From the NCBI GenBank assembly GCA_007120615.1, contig SKNI01000073.1, positions 1-7,332 on the forward strand: 7,332 nucleotides of DNA, read 5' to 3'. This document shows positions 1 to 6,500 of the stretch, one piece after another. Both the position numbers and the translations under genes were made by a program. The stretch's first letter is position 1. The number at the start of each line of letters is the position of its first letter. The DNA is from Myxococcales bacterium (GTDB lineage: Bacteria; Myxococcota_A; Bradymonadia; Bradymonadales; Bradymonadaceae). Under the pieces are notes generated by a model. That model was not told the DNA's origin and did no database searches. It was given only the letters and a program-made list of their open reading frames with translations.

Positions 1-1
1 A

Positions 2-715
2 AATTTTGACTCTCAGGCCATCCAACAAAATTATCTCCGAGAGTCGGCCGATGAGGCGGGAGAGGGCAATATGCTCTACGGCTCGGTGGGAGAGAATATC
101 GGATACCTTCGCCTGAGCACCTTGAGCGGGGGGCACGGGACGGGAAGCCGCCTCGGTGGTTGGGTAGAAGATATCGACTTTGTTCTCGAGCAATTCTCAG
201 AGAAAGACGGGTTAGTCCTGGACCTGAGAAATAACGGGGGGGGGAGAGCCTATAATACGAAATTTCTGGCCTCCCGGTTCGCCACCGAGAAGATACCCTT
301 TGTGGTCACTCGTAGTAGAAACGGTCCCAATCACGATGACTTTTCGGCCCCTAAGACCTGGTATATTACGCCCTTTGACGGCCCTATTTTTCATCGGCCG
401 GTGGTGATCTTGACTAACCGCTATAGTTTCAGCGCCGCCGAATGGTTAACGCTGGCACTGCGCGAATTTGATCACGTCACCCATATGGGAACCCATACCG
501 GAGGGGGGTTGGCGATGTTTTTGCCTCGAGAATTGCCCAACGGCTGGACCCACACCGTTTCGGTTCAGGATACCCGCAGTCCCGATGGTCGGTCTTTTGA
601 GCGGGTTGGGGTCGCCCCACATCACTTTCTGGAGATCGAGGAAGAGGACGAGCTCGACGGTCGGGATACGATTCTGGAGGAGGCGATCAAATTCTTAAAC
701 AGCCAGGCTCGGTAG
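2..715 (+). CDS. S41-family serine peptidase (tricorn/IRBP-like, S41B type), C-terminal part; 5' end outside window
   Basis: The reading frame is open from base 2 to the TAG at 713-715 (237 codons), so the gene starts left of the window. The first ATG (71) is probably internal, since the 23 codons before it are open. Seen: a beta-strand GYLRL, then LVLDLRNNGGG (about nt 215-244), the hallmark S41 core segment. It is followed by VVILTNRYSFSAAEW, where Ser at nt 431-433 in the S-x-S-A-A-E context is the predicted nucleophile. A terminal GVAPHH resembles the 'GV.PD' end of the fold. After the nucleophile the motif reads GTHTGGG, where CtpA/Prc proteases have TxGKG. The Lys of the Ser-Lys dyad is therefore replaced by Gly, as in tricorn-like S41B members. 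These peptidases cleave C-terminal regions of proteins or peptides. Most bacterial ones are exported, but any signal peptide or PDZ domain here is out of view. It is convergent with the next gene. Family call firm; substrate unknown. Confidence 0.88.
   Translation, partial: NFDSQAIQQNYLRESADEAGEGNMLYGSVGENIGYLRLSTLSGGHGTGSRLGGWVEDIDFVLEQFSEKDGLVLDLRNNGGGRAYNTKFLASRFATEKIPFVVTRSRNGPNHDDFSAPKTWYITPFDGPIFHRPVVILTNRYSFSAAEWLTLALREFDHVTHMGTHTGGGLAMFLPRELPNGWTHTVSVQDTRSPDGRSFERVGVAPHHFLEIEEEDELDGRDTILEEAIKFLNSQAR
236..244 (+). repeat. G9 homopolymer tract inside the peptidase gene
   Basis: Nine consecutive G bases encode the Gly-Gly-Gly of the conserved RNNGGG motif. The frame is intact as given. 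Such tracts are prone to polymerase slippage and to sequencing indels. A +1 or -1 change would truncate the protein before its nucleophile. Confidence 0.9.
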
Positions 716-719
716 CCTG
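704..719. terminator. Possible weak bidirectional hairpin between convergent genes
   Basis: A perfect 6-bp stem with a 4-nt loop, CAGGCT-CGGT-AGCCTG, overlaps the peptidase stop codon and fills most of the 13-nt convergent gap. It has no T-run on either strand, so it is not a classical intrinsic terminator. It could act as a transcript-end hairpin for either gene. Low confidence. Confidence 0.25.
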
Positions 720-728
720 AAAAGACTC

Positions 729-1565
729 TTAATCTCTTCGAAAAGAGAGCCCCATACCAACGGACCAGCCCTCGGCGCTATTTCGAGAGTAGGGCGTGAA
801 ATAACTGTCGAATTCGATCGCCAGAAGGTCGGTGAGAGGCCAGAATACGGAGGGACCCACGGTGATGTAGGATTCGCTGATCTGGTCCTGTTCCAGGGCA
901 ATGACCCCGGAAGTGCCCACAGCCAGGATGAAGGTATCCATCACATTATAGCCGACCTGAGCAAGGGTGACGATCCCATCGGAATACTCAGGGACGACGG
1001 TGTCGCCAAAGGTCCAGCTGGTTCGGTGCTGGTACCCGGCGTCCAGGTAGAGATAAAGAGGGATGTTGGAGAACCCTCCTCCTGCAGATAACCAGAGGGA
1101 GAAATCAACCTGCTGGCCTCCACGAGCCGGGGTCTGAGGGGTAGCTGGCTCCCCGTAGAGAGGAATTTTTGTCTCCAGTCGTATCGAGGTCGGAAAGGCC
1201 AGATCCAGGGGTGAATGCTGGACGGCGAATCGGGCGTCTCCCATTCCAAAGTCGGAGAAGGTCTCGTTTCCCGGAGTTGTTCGGGCATACATCAGTGGAA
1301 TATAGGCCTGCAGATGGAGATCGTCCCAGACGCCTACTTCGGCGTACCCATAGGTGGTGGCGCTAAGGTAGTCGGTTCCCGAGATCAACAGTCCGCTGCC
1401 CGTGCGATGAGAGGTCGCTCGGTAAAGACTTTCGCCAATCTTGACGTAATATTCGCCGGCGCTCTTGGTCCATGGACCGGCTTCTGCAGGTGTTGGGAGC
1501 GTGAAAACGAGGATGGCGAGGACGAAAGGGAATAAACCCAACCGGAGAACTAGGGATTTGGTCAT
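729..1565 (-). CDS. Predicted outer-membrane beta-barrel protein with Sec signal peptide
   Basis: 278 aa. Residues 1-29 form a clear signal peptide: positively charged start MTK, hydrophobic core, and cleavage predicted in AEA|GPW (after residue 29). The mature part has alternating polar/hydrophobic stretches rich in Tyr, Trp and Phe and bounded by Gly and Asp, no cysteine, and no helical membrane segment. It includes a FGMGDARFAVQ segment (106-116), like the 'GxGD' strand of transporter-like barrels (Phenol_MetA_deg/XagA-like group). The C-terminus is strand-like, with Phe near the end (GLSFRRD). Inference: an outer-membrane channel or porin-like protein of unknown substrate. The start at 1565 gives an ideal signal peptide, although no good Shine-Dalgarno precedes it (the upstream sequence is TGTGACACCATC). 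It lies 64 nt downstream of the amidohydrolase gene on the same strand, with no terminator or promoter I can recognise between them, so co-transcription is plausible. An alternative is a generic periplasmic beta-rich protein. Confidence 0.75.
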   Translation of the reverse strand: MTKSLVLRLGLFPFVLAILVFTLPTPAEAGPWTKSAGEYYVKIGESLYRATSHRTGSGLLISGTDYLSATTYGYAEVGVWDDLHLQAYIPLMYARTTPGNETFSDFGMGDARFAVQHSPLDLAFPTSIRLETKIPLYGEPATPQTPARGGQQVDFSLWLSAGGGFSNIPLYLYLDAGYQHRTSWTFGDTVVPEYSDGIVTLAQVGYNVMDTFILAVGTSGVIALEQDQISESYITVGPSVFWPLTDLLAIEFDSYFTPYSRNSAEGWSVGMGLSFRRD

Positions 1566-1629
1566 GATGGTGTCACAGTAAAAAAGAGAAATGCGTCTAC
1601 TAACGGGTTAATGAGGTTGCTGGCAGGGA

Positions 1630-3255
1630 CTATATATCGCAGACGACCAGATCTAACAACTCGTCACCCCGGTCAAATTCATCCATGATCGCCTGAAGTT
1701 GGGCTCGGAGGTCGACCAGCGTTTCATCGCCATTGTCAGGGGCGTTGGGACCTTCCTGCACACAGATAAACTTTTCAGCGCCACAGGCATCGAAGGATTC
1801 GCAATATTCATTTCGAGCGACGTCTTGAAGATGGGCCGCGCCGTAATGAACCTCGCCGTCGATGAAAACCAATTCCACGTCCTGCGAGCGGCTGTCGATC
1901 ACCGCCTGGTAGGGATCATCGCCATTTCGCCCGAAGATGGCAATATCAGCGTGAAAACCGGGCTCCAGACGTCCGATATAGGCATCGAGCCCCACCGCAT
2001 CGGCTCCCTCATGGGTGGACATCTGCCAGATGCGCTTGGACGTCAAAAGGTCGATATTCTGATCGCGGCCGTATTCGATAGCCACCCGCATCTCTTCGAG
2101 CATGTCGTAGGCTCCGGAAACGGTCCAGTCCGGGCCCAGACCGGTGACGATTCCCAACTCCAAGATCTCTTCGATGGGCGCGGTCACCCCGTAGAGAGCC
2201 AGGTTGCTTGAGGGAGACCACACAATTCGGTTATTGGTCTCGTAGACTAGCTCCAATTGCTCCGAGGTCAGCGCGACGGAGTGAATGAAGAGTCCGGTGC
2301 CGTATTCCAGAAGGGAGACCCCGGCATGCCGGTTCTCTCGTTCATCGATCCCGGTATAAGAGGGAAACTCATTTTCGATATTATTTCCCTGATATCCCTC
2401 GGCCATGTGAATCGCAAAACGGGTGGTGGGATTCTCGGTATCCTCAAAGGACGCGATGAGGCTTGCTGCCTGGTCATCGTCGAAGTCTCGAGTCGAGGCG
2501 ATGGTGGTTCGCATGTGGTTATAATCGAGGTGGTGATAGCTATCGGCGTTGCGAACTCCGTTGATAAAGCAGCGCCGAATCGGGGTCTGTCCCTGCACGG
2601 TTGTGGTGGCGTGAACCAGAGAGCGCATCTCTCCCCACTGGGCCCCTGAGCAGGTGGAGTTATGGTCGGTTCCCGAGACGTTCTGACTGTAGGGAGCTAC
2701 ATGCTCTCTATAATCAGAATTACTCCGCCACTGGTAGCGGTTCTCAAACGACATATTCGGCAGCCAGGGGGGTAAGAAATTATAGTGAATATGATTGTGC
2801 GCATCGATGAGGCCTGGAGAGATCACACCTTCGGATTCGATGATCGTAAAGTCACCCTCGCCGGCCTCATCGGAACAATCGGCGGCAACACAGGTGATTA
2901 GCTCTCCGACAATCAGGACCTCGCCGGGGTCGATTATGGAATCGCCAGCGAGCACGGTCCCCCGTAGGAGGAATCCGTCACTGCCAAGATTGGCCAGAAC
3001 CGGTGGGTCTACGGCTTCGCTCTCGGCGCCCAGTGGAATATCGGCGTCGGAGTCTGCGTCGGGCTCGTCGGCATCGGGTTGATCAGCGTCCGGTTCCTCG
3101 ACGTCGGAGTCGCTATCACCGGGGTCAACGTCATGTCCGGCATCTTGCTCAATGGGGACGTCGGTATCGGACTCCGTAGGTATCTCCCCGGTGCTGCACG
3201 CAGACAACAGGAAAAATCCAACCAATGCTAATACCCGGTAGCTAGTGATGCTCAT
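1630..3255 (-). CDS. Exported lipoprotein of the amidohydrolase superfamily with Asp-rich linker
   Basis: 541 aa. Residues 1-20 are a lipoprotein signal peptide with lipobox LSAC, so Cys20 would be acylated and anchored. Residues 21-80 are a disordered linker with about 24 Asp/Glu and no Lys or Arg. The amidohydrolase domain follows (about 95-475). The N-terminal beta-sandwich strands include VLAGDSIIDPGEVLIVGE. The metal motif GVISPGLIDAHNHIH gives His153 and His155. Further ligand candidates are His283 (AIHMAEG), His325 (LFIHS) and Asp376 (GLGPDW). The closing segment IGRLEPGFHADIAIFG (427-442) is typical of the family. These enzymes hydrolyse C-N or related bonds on rings, amides or deaminate bases with one or two metals; the substrate cannot be told. 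Eight cysteines besides Cys20 (122, 127, 202, 229, 485, 491, 498, 539) suggest disulfides outside the cytoplasm. The 60-residue C-terminal tail (482-541) is Cys-containing and acidic, and I do not recognise it. The start at 3255 has a GGGAG ribosome site about 9 nt upstream. It is probably first in an operon with the barrel gene. Confidence 0.93.
   Translation of the reverse strand: MSITSYRVLALVGFFLLSACSTGEIPTESDTDVPIEQDAGHDVDPGDSDSDVEEPDADQPDADEPDADSDADIPLGAESEAVDPPVLANLGSDGFLLRGTVLAGDSIIDPGEVLIVGELITCVAADCSDEAGEGDFTIIESEGVISPGLIDAHNHIHYNFLPPWLPNMSFENRYQWRSNSDYREHVAPYSQNVSGTDHNSTCSGAQWGEMRSLVHATTTVQGQTPIRRCFINGVRNADSYHHLDYNHMRTTIASTRDFDDDQAASLIASFEDTENPTTRFAIHMAEGYQGNNIENEFPSYTGIDERENRHAGVSLLEYGTGLFIHSVALTSEQLELVYETNNRIVWSPSSNLALYGVTAPIEEILELGIVTGLGPDWTVSGAYDMLEEMRVAIEYGRDQNIDLLTSKRIWQMSTHEGADAVGLDAYIGRLEPGFHADIAIFGRNGDDPYQAVIDSRSQDVELVFIDGEVHYGAAHLQDVARNEYCESFDACGAEKFICVQEGPNAPDNGDETLVDLRAQLQAIMDEFDRGDELLDLVVCDI
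3049..3093 (-). repeat. Three tandem 15-nt units encoding PDADx in the lipoprotein linker
   Basis: Residues 55-69 of the lipoprotein read PDADQ, PDADE, PDADS, followed by a partial DAD. At DNA level the 15-nt units are degenerate (Asp and Ala codons vary). This argues for an old, selected protein repeat rather than recent slippage. The stretch is a flexible acidic spacer between the lipid anchor and the enzyme domain. Confidence 0.8.
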
Positions 3256-3274
3256 TATCTAATTCTCCCATCGA

Positions 3275-3290
3275 GGTAAATGTCTTTACC
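3275..3290. promoter_or_regulatory. Perfect inverted repeat GGTAAA-TGTC-TTTACC upstream of amidohydrolase start
   Basis: Two 6-bp arms separated by 4 nt, 20 nt before the amidohydrolase start codon on the minus strand. The site falls at the expected transcription start of the candidate promoter at 3296-3324. It could therefore be an operator, or a 5'-leader hairpin just upstream of the ribosome site. The symmetry is seen directly; the function is inferred. Confidence 0.35.
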
Positions 3291-3295
3291 ACCAG

Positions 3296-3324
3296 ATAAT
3301 AGAGGTTTATGGCTTGTGTGAAAA
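3296..3324 (-). promoter_or_regulatory. Candidate sigma70-like promoter for the amidohydrolase/barrel genes
   Basis: On the minus strand, TTTTCA (3324-3319) and TATTAT (3301-3296) are separated by 17 nt. They match the -35 and -10 consensus at 4/6 and 5/6 positions. Transcription would begin near 3289, giving a leader of roughly 35 nt. The region is AT-rich, so chance matches are expected. Confidence 0.3.
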
Positions 3325-3371
3325 CAAGTCTTTGCAAGAAGGTTGCATTTGCTGGGGCAGGGGGGCTGCCT

Positions 3372-3399
3372 TTGTGACGGTTTATGTATATTTTATAAC
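3372..3399 (+). promoter_or_regulatory. Candidate sigma70-like promoter for the kinase gene
   Basis: TTGTGA (3372-3377) and TATAAC (3394-3399), spaced by 16 nt, match consensus at 4/6 and 5/6. Transcription would start near 3406, giving a leader of about 165 nt that contains three short inverted repeats. A closer promoter was not evident. Confidence 0.25.
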
Positions 3400-3436
3400 C
3401 AGTTAGTGATGTTTTTGGACGTTTGGTAAAACGGCT

Positions 3437-3448
3437 GCGATTCATCGC
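3437..3448. promoter_or_regulatory. Interrupted palindrome GCGAT-TC-ATCGC upstream of the kinase
   Basis: Perfect 5-2-5 symmetry; the 2-nt centre is too short for a stable RNA hairpin, so a dimeric DNA-binding protein site is the more natural reading. It lies about 35 nt downstream of the predicted start of transcription. No regulator can be named. Confidence 0.25.
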
Positions 3449-3490
3449 TTTTATCGTGATATTCTGCGAGAGAAATACCGTCGCACCATT

Positions 3491-3507
3491 GAGAAGCCGT
3501 TCTTCTC
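3491..3507 (+). promoter_or_regulatory. Inverted repeat GAGAAG-CCGTT-CTTCTC in the kinase leader
   Basis: A 6-bp stem with a 5-nt loop, 63 nt before the kinase ATG. No T-run follows, so it is not an attenuator of the standard type. It could be an operator or a leader hairpin. Only the symmetry is seen. Confidence 0.25.
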
Positions 3508-3570
3508 GTGGCATGGTGGTGGTCGAGGTGAGGAATTGGATAGGCCGCGGAGAGGAACGAAATATCTGTC

Positions 3571-6500
3571 ATGAGTGAGCGCTCCAGGGGTCGAAAAGTG
3601 CGGGGGTCCAGCAAAGTCTTCGCCGGTCGTTATACCTATGTCAAACCCTTGGGGCGAGGCGCAGGCGGGTCGGTTTATCTGGCGGAGGACCTCCGAGAGA
3701 AAAATCGGGAGGTCGCCCTCAAGGTCTTGTCGGCGGAGGCCTGTGAGACGGTGCAGGGAAAGATGCTCCGCCGGGAATTCGAGATCTTATCGAAGTTGGA
3801 TCATCCCAATCTGGTGCGGGTCTATGATTACGGAAAATTACCCGACGGCGGGGTATTTCTGGCCGAAGAATATATCGACGGGTTTAGTCTTCAGGACGCG
3901 CGGGCACTTCTGGAGCCCGCAGCGCTGATCGATTTGACGCTCCAGCTTCTTCATGGGCTGGCTTATCTACACGCGATGGGGATGATTCACCGCGATATCA
4001 AGCCGGCCAACGTCATGCTCCTGTGGCTCGATGATGCGTCGGCCCGGCCGATGGTAAAGCTGGTTGATTTCGGTCTCTCCAGCATGGACCCGAAGCGAGA
4101 TACCCTGCGCGGTGGCACTCGATCCTATATGGCGCCCGAGGTCATTCGCGGAGAAAAGGGGGAGCGCCGCTCCGATCTCTACAGCCTGGGAGTCACGCTT
4201 TATTATGCCCTCTGCGGAGTCCTCCCTTTTGGTCCCCGCACCAAAGAAGATCCCCCGCCCACGGAGGAGGATTTTCGTCCTCCCGATCCGCATCGACTCA
4301 ACACGGAAGTACCCCTGGAGTTGAGCCGATTTACCATGGCCTTGTTGCGCCAGGTGCCCGACGTTGACTACGCCGATGCCGGTGAGGCGCTGCAGGCGCT
4401 GGCCGCCGATGCCGGTGCCCTCGATGAGCGTTCCGTAGGACGGATGGCCAATTCCCTGGATCTGGCAGCGGCCCCCGTAATTCGAGGCTATTTCGAACGA
4501 GGAGTGCTCTCCCGCCGAATTGAGGAGGACGATCTGCTGGTGGAATGGCTGTCGATGAACGACGGCCCGGCCATGGGGCAATTATATCTGATTCGCGGGG
4601 AACCAGGCATTGGTAAGAGTCGTCTGCTTCAAGATGTGCAGGCATCTTCCAAGCTCAGCGGCCATATCGTTCTCTTTCATCGTTGCGGGGACGATACCAC
4701 TCCCTACGGACTTCTTCTGGCGATGGTGGAACAACTCGTTGAAGTCGCCAGGAGTCAGGATGTCATCGCCATCGAGAGATATAATACCGCTCTTCATTGC
4801 CGCCGGCTCCTGAGTAAATTGGGGTTTACCACCCCCGGTGACAACGTGGCGGCCTACGTAGAACAGGCATGGATGCGTAAGGCAATTGAAGACGCCGTCT
4901 CCATGCTCTCTCCCGGGCAGGTGGTCTTCTTTATCGATGACATCGACCGGGCCGACGATGCGTCGCTGGAGATCATCACGGAGTGGTTTCGGTCCGTGAA
5001 ATCCCAACATCGGCCAAATGTGGTGGCCACAGCCAAAAAAGGGGAGGTCTACTCCCGGCTTTCGCGGGGAGAGGGCGTTCAAATTCTCCCCATCGAGGGA
5101 ATTAATAAAGCGGACGTCAAAGCGTTCTTCTGCGAGCAACTGGGAATCTCTGGTCTGAGTGATGCCTGGCTGGAATCGGTAGCACTGGCGTCCCAGGGAA
5201 GGCCGGCCTATATCGAGGAATTATGTCGATATCTGATCGATACTGGGATGCTGCGGCGGGCCACGGCAAAGAAGTGGTCTGCCCGGGTCAAGGATATCGA
5301 GGCTGCTGGCGTGCCCGGCTCGCTGAGAGAGTCGTTGCGTCGAAGAGTCACCTCGGTAGGAGCAGGAGGGCGGGAGTGTCTGGAGTTATTATCTCTTCTG
5401 GACCGGCGGCTCGCCTGGAAGGACGCTCGCAGCTTGTTGAAAAAAGGTGGAAGCTCCTCGGAGGAGGCGGAGCGAACGTTGCGGACCGTCAACTGGCGGC
5501 ATCTGGTCTCGTTGAACCTGACGACCGGTGGCCGGTATATCGAGGTCATTCATCGAGAATTGACCACGGTGGTCGCCGATATGCTCAGCCCCGAGTGGCG
5601 ACGAGCATTGCATCGGCGAGTCGGGGAATTGATCGCCGACCAGTGGAAGAGCGGTCGCGGAGACGCAGGGGAGGCGGCCAAACATCTCAAGAAAGGTGGA
5701 CGTGACGAGGAGGCAGCGCCGTTTTTCGAGATTGCCGGCGATGTTGCTCACCAGGCCGCAGACTGGGAACGGGCGGTGGCCAATTACCAACTCAGCCTCG
5801 AGGGTATAGACGATCCCGCTGCCAGGGCGCTGCTTACTATCAAACTGGCCCGTACGTCTCTGGCATTTTATAAACCCGTAGATTGCCGCCGCTATCTCAA
5901 AAAGGCCGTGGAGCTGATCCCATCGATCTCGTCATCCTGGCTTATCTACCGTGTCTATCTCGACGCCGGGCAGATGGAACTGGCCATGGGCTCCTCCGAT
6001 GCATCCCGGGGGTATCTGGAGAAGTTGCAAAGAGGACTTCCGGAGCTGGCGAGTTCCATGGAAGCGATGGGCCTCGACGGAGCGCTGCTGGTTTCCCACG
6101 GTCGATTCAATGCGGCGAATAAATTATTCGCCCGATGTGTAGAGTTATACGAGGAATTTGGCACCATCGAGGACCGGGCCAGCGCGCTTCGAGATCAAGC
6201 TCACCTGGACGTCGTCGAGGGGCGGGCGGCTGATGGGCTGAGACAATATGAAGAGGCCCTGGGTTTGATGGAGTCTGTGGACAACCCGGCCGTGATGGGA
6301 TCGATACTCGGGGACTACGGGGCGGATTTGCGACGTATTGGGAGCCCGGTGGAAGCCCGGGAGGTCCTTCAGGACGCGTTGACGTATCACGTCAGGGGAT
6401 CGTCACCCCAGCAATTTGTGGAGGCTCTCTTTCAACTGGCCTGGACGCTGACCGATATGGGTAGTTCATCGACCGCGCGAAGTCGGGCCAATGAGGCCTA

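Larger units (their letters stand above)
3256..3570. other. Divergent intergenic region, 315 nt, with several inverted repeats
   Basis: No convincing gene lies here. It separates the minus-strand amidohydrolase and the plus-strand kinase and must hold both promoters. Perfect inverted repeats seen: GGTAAA-N4-TTTACC (3275-3290); GGCAG-GGGGG-CTGCC (3356-3370), which sits between the two candidate promoters; CGTTT-GGTA-AAACG (3420-3433); GCGAT-TC-ATCGC (3437-3448); and GAGAAG-CCGTT-CTTCTC (3491-3507). The centre (3381-3398) is strongly AT-rich. No tRNA, riboswitch fold or small conserved ORF is recognisable by eye. Confidence 0.7.

Noticed and set aside
733..748. TCTCTT-CGAA-AAGAGA inverted repeat
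   Set aside because: It lies within the last codons of the barrel gene and has a weak AT-rich stem without a T-run; chance is the simpler explanation for a terminator-like appearance.
1566..1629. Possible terminator or promoter between amidohydrolase and barrel genes
   Set aside because: The only symmetry (around 1600) has a 2-nt loop, and the T-rich stretch is not preceded by a stable stem; no -35/-10 pair could be recognised.
1699..2211. 170-codon + strand open frame opposite the amidohydrolase
   Set aside because: The opposite strand carries the metal-binding and family motifs; this frame shows no recognisable domain.
3351..3370. G-rich stretch as a G-quadruplex
   Set aside because: Only two long G runs are present, not the four needed for an intramolecular quadruplex; the hairpin reading fits better.
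3242..3614. Minus-strand open frames crossing the divergent intergenic region (3242-3514 and 3393-3614)
   Set aside because: They overlap the starts of both well-supported genes, show no recognisable domain, and run through the AT-rich promoter zone.
3967..5139. Two long, back-to-back open frames on the minus strand opposite the kinase (3967-4581 and 4582-5139)
   Set aside because: They lie wholly inside a gene with unbroken kinase and NTPase motifs, share one frame interrupted by a stop, have no domain signature or ribosome site, and are explained by codon bias of the + strand.
5223..5705. 160-codon + strand open frame in a second frame of the kinase
   Set aside because: Arg- and Gly-rich low-complexity product typical of an off-frame reading of GC-rich codons; the kinase frame is continuous through it.
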